Source: Alopecurus myosuroides
Lineage: Eukaryota; Streptophyta; Magnoliopsida; Poales; Poaceae
Length of the DNA: 64,000 nucleotides
Direction of reading: 5' to 3'
NCBI GenBank assembly: GCA_028641055.1
Contig: CM054060.1
Location: forward strand, 317,429,344 to 317,493,343
Shown here: piece after piece, positions 48,456-58,055 of the stretch
Layout: every line of letters begins with the position of its first letter
Position numbering within the stretch: position 1 is the first letter of the stretch
Notes under the pieces: model-generated
What the model was told of the DNA's origin: nothing
Databases searched by the model: none
The model's input: the letters and a program-made list of their open reading frames with translations, nothing else
Program-made: the position numbers and the translations under genes

Positions 48456-49171
48456 TTTGTGGTTTTGATGATGCTGCTTATGCTGGCGATATTTTCACTC
48501 GACAGGTTTACTTTGTGGTACTTGTTACTTCATATTTTGTGGTGAATTTAGAAGGTAGGCTGAGCCCATGAATGTTTGGAGGCTAGTTTGACTAGTACTT
48601 TGCTCTGAGTTCTTTTAGGATTCTGAGTTGTGGAAGTACATTGGCTGACGGTGGTTTGGGCCCTTTGGCTTATTACAGGCACAGTCTATCTCTGCTGATG
48701 ATGTTTCACGATTGTTCTTTTGCTTCCAAAGTTGGTAACTTACCTAGTTCCTGGAATGCAATCTTTGTTGACATATTGTACTGGTCATTCATTGTCTAAG
48801 TTTGCATTAATAATCTTACTAGAAGAAAAAGGTGTGCTTCACTGCGCCGCGTTTCATCATTTTTCTGGTTTTGTTTTTTAAAAATTCACGACTTTTTTCA
48901 TTGATATGGGATAATTCTAGGAAATGACTAATGTTTTCCAACTGATCTGAATTAATGATGATCCTCATGGCTTTGCACTCCCAAACAGCCCACCTGGTCA
49001 CGGGGCAAATACTGTTCAGCTGTGTGACGAAGTAAACATAGAATTCTGATCTGATTTTTTTTTCTTTGACTGTATCATTGATTCTTTTTTTTTTAATCAT
49101 TGATTCGTGGTGTCATTCGGAACGTATGCTAATTTTGGACAAGCCCTTGAGCCGTCTGGCTGTAGCCCGGC
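48456..49171. other. 3' flank of the F-box gene
   Basis: It would include the 3' UTR. No clear polyadenylation signal or ORF. The segment near 48810 ('ttactagaagaaaaagg') is not enough to call a CACTA end. Confidence 0.5.
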
Positions 49172-49851
49172 TAAGAGCATCTCTAACAAAAGAGCTATAA
49201 TAGGGTACTAAAAAAAGGAGCGACGATTTTTGGCTCCTGGGTTACAGTGATCTCGGTATTTTTAAAATCAAAAAATAATATTTAAAGTTTTAAAATATTT
49301 TGAAATGAATTTATATGGATACATAAACATGTTATCTATATAGCTGCTGAGGTACGCGACACAGAGATCACAAAATCATATATCTGGAAAAGGCAAAACA
49401 AAACAAAAAAAAAACTCATTCTTTCTTTCAACATTATTCTTTTTTGTATAGATCACATATGAAAACACATTTCAATGCAAATTTGGTCCTACATACTGAG
49501 TACTAGACATGTATATATAAGTATTTTTTTTCCAAAAAATTTAGTCTTAGAAATACGAAAATTTTGGTTTTTTTAATGGGATCACTCGTACCTTGTCAGT
49601 GTGTCAAAAGCAGTTTTTGACTCAGAACTTGCTTTTCAGGGGGACACGGGGACGTCAAAAAAGGGATCTTAACACTATCAACTAATTTGTTCCGACCTAG
49701 CATAATAAGCTCATGAGCTTGGTCTTACTTCACCCTAAACGAAAGAAGACTTCCACATCTAAGTTTAGCTCAGGCATAGCTGCCTTCTTTTTGGGTGTGA
49801 AGAAGTGTCAAACCAAAATAACCAATAAGCATAAACATTAGCTCTCCCTGA

Positions 49852-49891
<40 letters not shown>

Positions 49892-49995
49892 CGTTACGAC
49901 TTCACTCTGGTCGCAATCCTAGCCTTAGGCATCCCCTCCTTACGCTTAAGGGTAATGACTGCCAGCTCCTATGGTGTGACCGGCGCTGTGTACAA
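49852..49995 (-). rRNA. Plastid 16S rRNA 3'-end fragment inserted in nuclear DNA
   Basis: On the minus strand it reads ttgtacacagcgccggtcac ... gaagtcgtaacgaggtagcc ... ggctggatcacctccttt. This is the last approximately 150 bases of a bacterial-type 16S rRNA, including the anti-Shine-Dalgarno end (aaaggagg at 49852-49859 on the plus strand). The 'gaggggatgcctaaggctagg' block fits plant plastid 16S better than mitochondrial 18S. About ten substitutions and a short deletion (around 49955-49970) show that it has decayed. It is a relic and not a working rRNA gene. It is cut at its 5' end near 49995. Confidence 0.85.
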
Positions 49996-50021
49996 CCTAG
50001 AAATTTAAAACACCGGAATTT

Positions 50022-50318
50022 TTAAAAGGGCACGTTAAGGGTCGAGACGTGGATGTCGTGGATGAGCGGACCAATATGGGCGGTGTACACAGCGAAGAGG
50101 CGTGGACTCGACGAAGAATTTGCATTGGTGGTGGAGGAGAGGCCACACAGGAGGCCGTCGAGGTGCGAGGTGAGTAGATCTTTCTCGTAGCCGCCGGTGG
50201 ATGAGTTTGATTTGCTGCTGGCTGCCACCATGGAGATCCATAGACCATAGCGATGAGCAGATAAAGTCGGCGGGATTGAGTCTCTCACGCTCCCGCTCCG
50301 CCTGCAGGAGGAGCGCAT
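50022..50318 (-). pseudogene. Gene-like fragment, unrecognised
   Basis: A 98-codon minus-strand frame with GC-rich codon use: LWISMVAASSKSNSSTGGYE, then LTSHLDGLLCGLSSTTNANS and IGPLIHDIHVSTLNVPF. It ends TTTTAA 30 bp from the plastid fragment. Upstream (50330-50640) is GC-rich promoter-like DNA. The composition suggests a host-gene first exon copied or captured here. No domain recognised and no splice partner found. Confidence 0.3.
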
Positions 50319-50883
50319 GTGACGGAGCTCTCCAGGGAGCGGAGGGGAATCGGTAGGGGAGGCCGAGGGGGGAGCCGGGCTGGTGTGCGTCAGCGCATGG
50401 AGGTGCCGGTGTCGGCCGCCGCCGACGGTAGCGGCAAAGAGGATGTCACACCCCTTGGTCGCCGGTGAGGATCAGGGCGTGACGTCGATACAAGCAAGAT
50501 ACAATGGTGGCTTGTGGTAGCCACCGGGCGGACTTGAGGAAGACGAGACCGGGAGGAGACGAACGGGACAGAGAGGAGAGTTTCATATTTCAGTTCATTT
50601 CTTCGATCCCTTCTTCGGTGCCCTCTCGTGCCATTTATGTTTACTACTCCAAGTGTTACCAGCTGGGCTAAGCCGTAGTGCCACCAACAATCAAAGCCTA
50701 GTCCAGGGTGTACGTGCCGTTGGCCGAATTTTTTTGCAACGTCATACAGCGATAGGGCATCCGTTGGAGCACCGTTTTTAGGTACAAATGCCCTAAATAT
50801 ACTTGTGGGAAGCTGCCATATTTATGTTCACCGGTTGAAGATGCTCTAGTAACGAGCCCGTTGTCTTAGCTGTACGGACAAAT

Positions 50884-51240
50884 GGCTCCCGATCTCTAGG
50901 GTGTCCTTTTTTGAAAAATTAAGAAAATGTCATTAGAAAAACTGGAAAAGAATATCGTAGATGTGGAAGATGTTGTGTTGTATCAAGGTGCGAAATCTCA
51001 ACTCGAAATATATTGTAGTTTATCGTACACATATGAAGTACTGAATGGTGCAAATTTTCAAACCTTTAGAACTAATCTAATTTTGTTGGCTAGAACATGA
51101 GCAAATTTGCTTTGAGATTTTTCACATTGGAAGAATGCATCATTGTCTACATCTAGGGTGTTTTTTGTAGATTTTTTTCAAACTTTAAAATATCAATTTA
51201 AGTTTTTTCAATAAAGGGCACCATGGAGCCTAAACTCCAT
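50884..51240. mobile_element. Possible MITE with inverted ends (about 0.36 kb)
   Basis: The left end reads ggctcccgatctctagggtg then tccttttttgaaaaatt. The right end, on the other strand, reads ggctccatggtgccctttat then tgaaaaaactt. The ends match imperfectly over about 35 bp. The interior is AT-rich without ORF. The target duplication is not resolved. Confidence 0.4.
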
Positions 51241-52082
51241 TTGTGGTTTCCGAATTTCTTAGGGGCTACAAAAGAACAACTTTTCCAAACATAGTAAGAC
51301 TTTCGGATCTAAAATTTTGTCATTCTTTTGATTCCCCCCTCCCCAAAATCTGTTTTTTGATATAGAAGTCATTGGTTGACGTCATGTGATGTTCCCCGTC
51401 AATCTCTCTATAAAATTTGTTGGCTTTGCGTGCAACTTGAGAGAGAGGGGTTTGAGCCGTCTAGTCTTTTTTTTCTTTGCATTTAATGCATCGGTTTAAG
51501 ATCTCAAGCATTAATTTGTTCGTTTGAGAGTATGTGAGCTTGCTACTCCCGGAGACTCACACCTCCTAGACGGCTTTGTGGTTGTTGACTCGGTGATCTC
51601 TTCATGGAGTTTGTGAAGAGGCAGGGCTTATCCTTTGAGGGAATTGCGAAGTGGTTTTGGAGATTTCCATCTCTAGAGTAGAGAAACATGATATCTATAG
51701 TGATTGATCTCCAACTTCATGGTTGAGGAAAATGGAGAAGAAGGTGATCCTTCGTTGAGCTCAGGGTTCTTCGGTGTTATTCCTGCACCTCTTTGACAAT
51801 GATTAGGTTGGTCATGAGGAACTCAACTTTGGTATAAATCTTTGTGTCTGCCTGTCTCGGTCATCTCTATATCTGAGTTCTTTCGCTTGCTTTTATCCTG
51901 TGATAGACATCATGCTTGAATTTGTTTATCTTCTTTAGGTTGCTTTCACTTAGTTGTTCATATCTTGTGCTCATCTCTTTTTTAGATTAGTTTTCTTGTG
52001 CACTTAGCTATCTCTAGAACATTTAGGATTTGTGTTTGGAAACAACAGGCCAGTTTATTTCTACTAGATCCCCTGGCGTGGC
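51241..52082. other. Unassigned sequence
   Basis: Roughly 840 bp between the possible MITE and the Copia LTR. No ORF, repeat or RNA gene that I can support. Confidence 0.5.
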
Positions 52083-52210
52083 TGAAAGTAAAGTATGGGC
52101 ACCTAGAGGGAGGGTGAATAGATGCTACGACCAATTTTAATTTTTCTTTAAGATTAGGCTTGACACGAAGGTAAATTCTCTAGATAGTGCAACTAAGGTG
52201 AATTTACCTA

Positions 52211-52418
52211 CTCCCTCCGTCCTGGTGTATAGGGCACATAAAGCAATTCTCTAGGCCCTAGGTATTCATTCATTGGGGTTTAAACATTACATGCATTGGT
52301 GGAGAGAGTCAGAGAGAGGCAACCACCCACTAATTACAAGAGAATTAATACAACATGTGCCTAATAGATGGGACTACATGTTTTTCTTATTATGCCCTAT
52401 ACACCAGGACGGAGGGAG
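52211..52418. mobile_element. Stowaway MITE, 208 bp
   Basis: The ends ctccctccgtcctggtgtat + agggca are perfect 26-bp inverted repeats. The target duplication is TA (52209-52210 and 52419-52420). CTCCCTCCGT ends with TA duplication define the Stowaway (Tc1/mariner) class. No ORF. It inserted inside the Copia LTR. Confidence 0.95.
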
Positions 52419-53084
52419 TATATGACAAGGACAACAATTAATGCAACTAGTACAATAATAAATGCAACAAGTACAACAATAAATGTAACACAAGTGAGTA
52501 AAGGATAAGGGAACGAGATATAACCGACAGGAAGCACGCACAGACACGATGTGTTCCCAAGTTCCTCCTTGTTAAGAGAGTACGTCTCGTTGGAGGGGGC
52601 GTGAGCTCGCCAAGAAGGCCTACTCAACGCCACAAAGGCATCACCCTATTCTCCGATGAACTCCGCCACAAAGGCCTAGTCCATGTTCCAATATTGATCC
52701 CCTTTGAGGCGGGAATCGAGTCCTTTACAAACAAGTTTGGGGAACACACCCACAACCAAATTGGGGGCTCCCAACAATCACAAAAATCACCAAGAGAGAC
52801 AATATGTCTAGGTTCTCCACAAGAGAAACCCCTAGACTAGTTCCCCTCAAGCAAATGAGGGGGGAAATGAAATCTGATTGGTGAAGACGTAGATCGGGGG
52901 CTTCTCCTTCAATCCTTCAAAGATCAAGGCTTTTGGACGGAGGGATTTAGAGATCTAGCAAGGTGGGTGAGCTCTAGCAATAGTGAGATCTATTTGGGAC
53001 GAGCTAGTTGGAGGTAGGTGGACGGGAGGGGGTATTTATACCCCTCATAAAGTTTGGAGCCGTTGGAGGCATTTCTGCCAAACT

Positions 53085-53575
53085 CACACCGGAGACTCTG
53101 GTGTAAAGGCCAAAGACTCCGGTCTGAGCTTTTCGCAGAGCAGCAGTCCGGAGACTCCGGACAGTCTCCGGTGTCGATGCAGCGGGCGACACCACTTGCT
53201 CCAGCTTCATATTCTCCAGGAAACCACCAGTCCGGAGGCTCCGGTGCAAGGGACCGGAGACTCCGGTCTTGTCCAGCATGCGCCTTGTCGCCAGTGTCCA
53301 GAGTAAGTCTAGGGTCTTCGAATCAGCAAAACCATCAGCCAGTCTGGAGACTCCAGACAGTCTCTGGTAAGTCTTCGGTGTCGATACAGCGGGAGACACC
53401 AGACGAACCCCAGGTTGTTTCTTCAAAGTTTTGCTCACACGGGAGACTCCGGTGCATCTCTGGTAAGTCTCCGGTCTGGGTACAGCAGGCGACACCAGAA
53501 ATCTAGAGAGCAATGCCCCATGAATATCTTCACACCGGAGACTCCGGTCTGACAGACCGGAGACTCCGGACTGGA
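53085..53575. repeat. Cluster of CCGGAG(A/T)CTCCGG near-palindromes in the LTR
   Basis: At least eight intact or near-intact copies of a 13-base near-palindrome (ccggagactccgg and variants), often in pairs 10-20 bp apart, for example at 53154-53166 and 53551-53570. A second repeated phrase, 'gtctccggtgtcgatgcagc', then 'gggcgacacc', recurs about three times. The same palindrome appears at 55918-55962 and 56345-56400 in the element interior. Confidence 0.8.
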
Positions 53576-53740
53576 ATAAATTCCAGCAGAAGTAATTTCT
53601 GGAACTTTGCATATTTTTTTAACTCACTACCACCATATCAAATATGTTCTTTAGGCCCTGAAAAGCATCAACACACTTAAGGATACATGTGTTGTTAACA
53701 AACACCAAAACAAGACGAGTTAAGCTTGTTTGCACTTTCA

Positions 53741-53756
53741 ATCTCCCCCTTTTTGG
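53741..53756 (-). other. Polypurine tract of the Copia element
   Basis: On the minus strand it reads caccaaaaagggggagat directly before the LTR start. Confidence 0.75.
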
Positions 53757-54172
53757 TGTTTGATGACAACACACATATTTGCAATAAAATCACAGCTAGG
53801 CTATGTTTGTAAAAGATAGACGGGCTTTCAAACACTCAAGTCATGAGCTCCCCCTGTGTTTTACAAACAAAGCCCTCTAGATCAACTACTAGTGAAAAAA
53901 ATACATACATGCATGTATACGATAGATAAAGCAATATTAAACACAATATGATAGATAGGTTCACCACGTAGTCTCACCACACACATAAAATCGATAGTTT
54001 ACTAGGAAATAGAAGCAGCTAAGATAAAGGGAACACAAGTCATAAAAGAAAATCAAGTTCAAGGACTTGTGTTCCGAAGCAAATCAAATCAAAGCAACCA
54101 TTGCAAAGCCCGGAGAAGACTATAGCTTCTTCTCCCCCTTTGGCATCGAGACACCAAAAAAGGCAAAGAGCA

Positions 54173-56162
54173 CTACACGAGCCCAAGGAATCGGTCATCA
54201 TCCTCATAGTCGTCATCGTCATCCACACGGTCCATCTCTTCTCCATCATCATCTTCATCTTCATGTTCCTCTTCATCACCACTATTGAAGAACTCAAGAT
54301 CCTCATCCTCAACCTCAGTATGCTCCTCATTATCCTCCTCTTCCTCAGTCATAGGGGCCTTGCCACGATTGGGCGGGGAGGAAGGAGATGAAGTGACCTC
54401 ATCAAAGTCACTCCACGGGAAGAGGTCAGTGTTCCAGTTCCCATAGAACTCGGTCACGGACTCGGTGTGAGGGTTACCAATAGGAGGAGTAGCCCCAATG
54501 CCCGCATGATCCTGGAGCTTGGTGATCATCTTCTTCTTCAGCGGGCGCCAATCCTTATAGGCCTCATGGTTCTCCTTGTGGACTGCAATCGTCATGCAAA
54601 GAATGTTGCGCTGAAACCATGACAACTTCTTCATCTCATCTGGAGTCTCTTACTTGCTAGACCGGCGAGAGGGAGGGTCGGCATTCTTCCTCCTGGACCT
54701 AAGAGTAGCCTCAGCATCACCCATGGGGGTGTCTGTGTCAGGACGGTGAGAAGATAGAACCTGAAGAGTACCAACTGTGTGTTCAACCTCACACACCATG
54801 CCCGGAAACTGCTCGAGAATGAGCTTCATCACATAAGGAGAATACACTGGGACCTTCTTGATCTCAACCATAGCAGAATAGATCTCTTCTTTGATGAAAT
54901 ACATGACATCAATCTCATAGCCCTCACCATCTGGACCACCTAAGTGACACTAGAAGTCTTGTTAGAGAAAGTTCACAAGACCACCATGGATAGCATCCAC
55001 ATTCCCGGCCATGGTAGCAATGTTGTTGCGGAAGAGGCGGAGAACAATGTTATAAACTCTCTTGAGGTCCTTACTGGTGCCGGTGCTTGATAGCTTCTCA
55101 TACATAGGAGTCGTCCTCTTCTTTTCGTAGGCCACACCATGAATGTGCATACGATGACCATTGCTGTCAGCCCAAGGGTAACCAAGAAGCTCAGCCAAAC
55201 GTCTGATGGCGGACTCACACTGAACATACCCGGTCATCCACATCAAGGAAACATCATCATCTTCACCAAAAGTGACAGTGGCGAAGAATTGCTGAACTGC
55301 CGAGACATTGTAATTTTCTGAACTCTCACGAGATGCTCAAGTCCTAGATTCTTTGTGATCCACATAGCCTCCTCAAAGTACTCAGAACTGCCCAGAGCCT
55401 CTAAGTCAAGGACCTTCTGAGGACAAACAGACTGCCTGAACTTGGAGTAGATCTCCCTCTGAATCAGCTCAGACTCCCTCCTCCAGTAATAAGAAGTCTC
55501 TGCAGTGCGGGCCATGGTAAAGAATGGTCTGGCCCTCATGATCCTGTACTCCCTCTTGCACAAAGACAACACATAAGTGATACTATCAAACTTGGCCTTC
55601 TTCGCCAGTTCACTCCTCTGCCTTGCTTGTGCAGCTGCTTCTTGACGTTGCTCATGCTCAAAAGTCCTCCTCTGACCAACCCTGCTAGTAGCCTCATCGG
55701 TGACGTGATAGTTGCGAGAGTGGGTACGGTACTTCCTTGGCTTGATATTGGGATTTGATGATGATGGCTTAGTTCTTTTCCCTGAAAACACACGCAGCCA
55801 AACACAAACCAGAGAGCAAACACAAACAATGAGCATACATGTCCAAGAGTGAAAGAAGAAATCAACCAGAAAAAGACAGAACAAGTTCTGGAGGATTCAC
55901 ACCGGAGTCTCTGGTCTGGCAGAACGGAGTCTCCGGACTAGAGGACCGGAGTCTCCGGACTACTCGCAGATCTGATATGCGAACCCACTACAATTTTCTC
56001 TAAGTTATTTCTAGATGATTTCTATAGGGGGAAACATCCTAGGGTGGATCTAGCAACATGTAGATAGTACCAACTCTCCCAAACAAGTAACTAGAACAAG
56101 ATCTAGATGAAAACATGAAAAAGAGAGGGGACAAAGGTACCCTTGCCACCCAAGTCTGCCAT
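54173..56162 (-). pseudogene. Copia accessory gene (aORF), two exons, broken in exon 2
   Basis: A gene on the element strand between RNase H and the 3' LTR. Exon 1 (56162-56141) is ATG plus seven codons (MADLGGK and one base). It is followed by a GT donor at 56140 and a 359-bp intron that ends in tgttttcag. Exon 2 starts at 55781, and phase 1 on both sides restores frame into GKRTKPSSSNPNIKPRKYR. Exon 2 reads a basic region, a Gln/Ala/Arg-rich coiled-coil-like segment (EHEQRQEAAAQARQRSEL), then FDSITYVLSLCKREYRIM. It changes frame at about 55250 (MWMTGYVQCESAIRRLAELL). Stops lie near 54959, 54944 and 54647. It ends in an Asp/Glu-rich tail (about 54350-54173). Total about 540 residues. It resembles 'putative plant transposon protein' ORFs of this lineage. 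Molecular role unknown. Confidence 0.65.
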
Positions 56163-56899
56163 GGAGGCTCCCACAGAGGGGAGAAGCGAGGGGGAGTCGA
56201 GGGAGGCGGATTCCGGCGGTGGAAACCGGCCGGAGGAGTCCTTGGCGACGGCGGCGGCGGTGCAGCATCGGATTGGGGGCGGGGGAAGTGTGGGATGAAA
56301 ACCCTAACTTCCCCGAGCCCTCTCTTTTTATACTGTTGCACCCCACACCGGAGTCTCCGATCTAAACACCGGAGTCTCCGGACAGGCCGGAGATTCCGGT
56401 GTGGAAGACCGAAGTCTCGAGACCACACGCCAAAAAAGTCATGGAAAGGACAGGACATGTATGAGGCAATAAAAAATCGTTTATTTGGAAAAAAAAATCT
56501 AGGGAAACACAAATCAACAGAGAGGGAACTTCATACTCAAGGAAAGCAAGAACACATTAGAACACCAAATTTTGAGTATGCTTTTCCAAAACGGAAAATA
56601 ACTCTCAACAAGTCAAAATACGACCAAATAAGAACTAGCTTTTCAAAGGAAGAGATTGGTGGCCTAAGACACCATGTAAGAGAACATGGTATGTCACCAC
56701 GAAGATATATCTTGGGTACATTGTCAATTCTCGACATTTAAGCTCACAATTCAACATTAGAAAAAGAGAGATAACAATGAATTTTTGCTATGGGCATAAT
56801 GGGGGGGAGCACCCAATGTGTTAGGATAACACTCCCCCTATGTCCATGCCTACACCTAAATCCAAACATGTGTCAACTATAGGGGTGTGTGCAAGATTC
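56163..56899. other. Promoter/UTR-like region between RNase H and accessory gene
   Basis: 56163-56420 is GC-rich leader and core promoter on the minus strand. 56420-56899 is AT-rich, with the 'tcaattctcgacatttaagc' stretch and no ORF shared with pol. Confidence 0.5.
56326..56334 (-). promoter_or_regulatory. Internal TATA box of the accessory gene
   Basis: gtataaaaa on the minus strand lies 165 bp upstream of the exon 1 ATG. A 'ctcggggaagttagggtttt' leader and GC-rich 5' UTR lie between them. It is preceded by three near-palindromes of the CCGGAG/CTCCGG type. The position and the intact splice phase suggest separate transcription of the accessory gene. Confidence 0.5.
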
Positions 56900-58055
56900 T
56901 CAAGTCAAACTCCTAGAATCAATGATGTTTAGTTCATTCCTCAACAACAGGAATCTTGCATCGTCGAGTGGCTTCGTGAAGATATCCGCGAGATTGTCCT
57001 TGGTGGGCACATAAGCTAGTGCAATATCACCTCTTGCCACATGGTCTCGGATGAAATGATGACGAATCTCAATATGTTTCGTCCTTGTGTGTTGCACGGG
57101 GTTGTAGGCGATCTTGATGGTACTTTCATTGTCACACGTGAGAGACACCTTATCCAAATGAACGTCATACTCCTTGAGAGTTTGCCTCATCCATAGCAAT
57201 TGGGTGCAAGCATTTGCGGCGGCCACGTACTCGGCTTCGGCGGTGGAGAGAGATATGCAATTTTGCTTGTTGGAAGATCAACTCACCAAGGACCTACCAA
57301 GGAATTGGCAAGCCCCGTAAGTGGACTTCCTATCATATTGATCACCGCCCCAATCGTAATCCGTCTAGCCCTTGAGAGAGAATTGTGGCCCCTTTGGGTA
57401 CCATAAACCAAACCTTGAGGTATGAACCAAATACCAAAAAATCCTATGGACCGCCACTAAGTGGCTTTCCTTAGGAGCCGCTTGATACCTTGCACACACA
57501 CATACACGCAAAACGATATCGGGCATAGATTCACAAAGATAAAGCAAAAAACCAATCATAGAACGATACAACTTTTGGTCCACATCTTCACCATCCGGGT
57601 TGCGCTTGAGGTGGCACTTGACTTGCATAGGAGATGGCTTTATTTTTACACCTTGGAAATTAAACCTCTTGAGCATGTGTTGGGTATACTTGGCTTGTGA
57701 AATTAAAGTTCCACGAGCCAATTGCTTGATCTTAAAGCCAAGGAAGAATTTAAGCTCTCCCATCATGGACATCTCAAACTTGTCAGTCATAAGCTTTGAG
57801 AACTCATTATTGAAAGCTTGGTTAGTTGAGTCAAAGATAATATCGTCCACATAGAGTTGACATATGAAAAGCTCTCTCTTTACTCTCCCTGTGAAGAGAG
57901 TGGGGTCGATCTTCCCAACTTCAAAACCACGGTCATCCAATAACTCTCTAAGGTGCTCATACCACGCACGTGGTGCTTGTTTAAGTCCATAGAGCTCCTT
58001 ATCGAGATTGTAGACATGGTTAGGGAAGTTGAGGTTCTCGAACCCTAGAGGTTGC
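56900..58055 (-). pseudogene. Copia reverse transcriptase and RNase H (broken)
   Basis: Reverse transcriptase (RVT_2 type) from 58055: NHVYNLDKELYGLKQAPRAW, then FICQLYVDDIIF with the catalytic YVDD intact, and MMGELKFFLGFKIKQLARGT. RNase H follows, with DRKSTYGACQFLGRSLVS, LSTAEAEYVAAA with the catalytic Glu, and CDNESTIKIA, ending YVPTKDNLADIFTKPLD. A TAG after FSLKG (about 57366) and another stop before SSNKQN (about 57268) break it. It is truncated at the N-terminal side by the insertion at 58056, inside the run that normally precedes LNFPNHVY. Confidence 0.85.

Larger units (their letters stand above)
49172..50852. mobile_element. Segment bounded by inverted AGAGCATCT motifs (possible transposon)
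   Basis: The left edge reads ctaagagcatctctaac (about 49170) and the right edge, on the other strand, reads ctagagcatcttcaac (about 50840). Inverted ends spaced 1.7 kb apart and an interior unlike the flanks suggest a DNA transposon or transduplicated segment. The target duplication is at most 3 bp (CTA). The interior carries a plastid 16S fragment and a gene-like fragment. 'Agagcatct' is common beside grass genes, so this could be coincidence. Confidence 0.35.
52083..53740 (-). repeat. 3' LTR of the Copia element
   Basis: Read on the minus strand it starts tgaaagtgcaaacaagctta (53740) and ends catactttactttca (52083). The ends form a 7-bp inverted repeat, TGAAAGT/ACTTTCA. It is directly preceded by a polypurine tract. 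Length is 1,658 bp including a 208-bp Stowaway element. The right half contains the CCGGAG/CTCCGG palindrome cluster. Confidence 0.75.
52083..58055 (-). mobile_element. SIRE/Maximus-type Copia element, 5' part cut off
   Basis: On the minus strand, right to left: reverse transcriptase, RNase H, a promoter-like segment, a spliced accessory ORF, polypurine tract and 3' LTR. An extra ORF downstream of RNase H is typical of the SIRE/Maximus Copia lineage. Gag, protease and integrase are missing because another element is inserted at 58056. The 5' part may lie beyond the right edge of the window. Confidence 0.8.

Noticed and set aside
48800..48840. 'ttactagaagaaaaagg' as a CACTA transposon end
   Set aside because: It lacks the CACTA start, a partner end and a 3-bp duplication.
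56039..56512. 157-codon minus-strand Pro/Arg-rich frame
   Set aside because: It covers the TATA box, 5' UTR and start of the intron of the accessory gene and is better explained that way.
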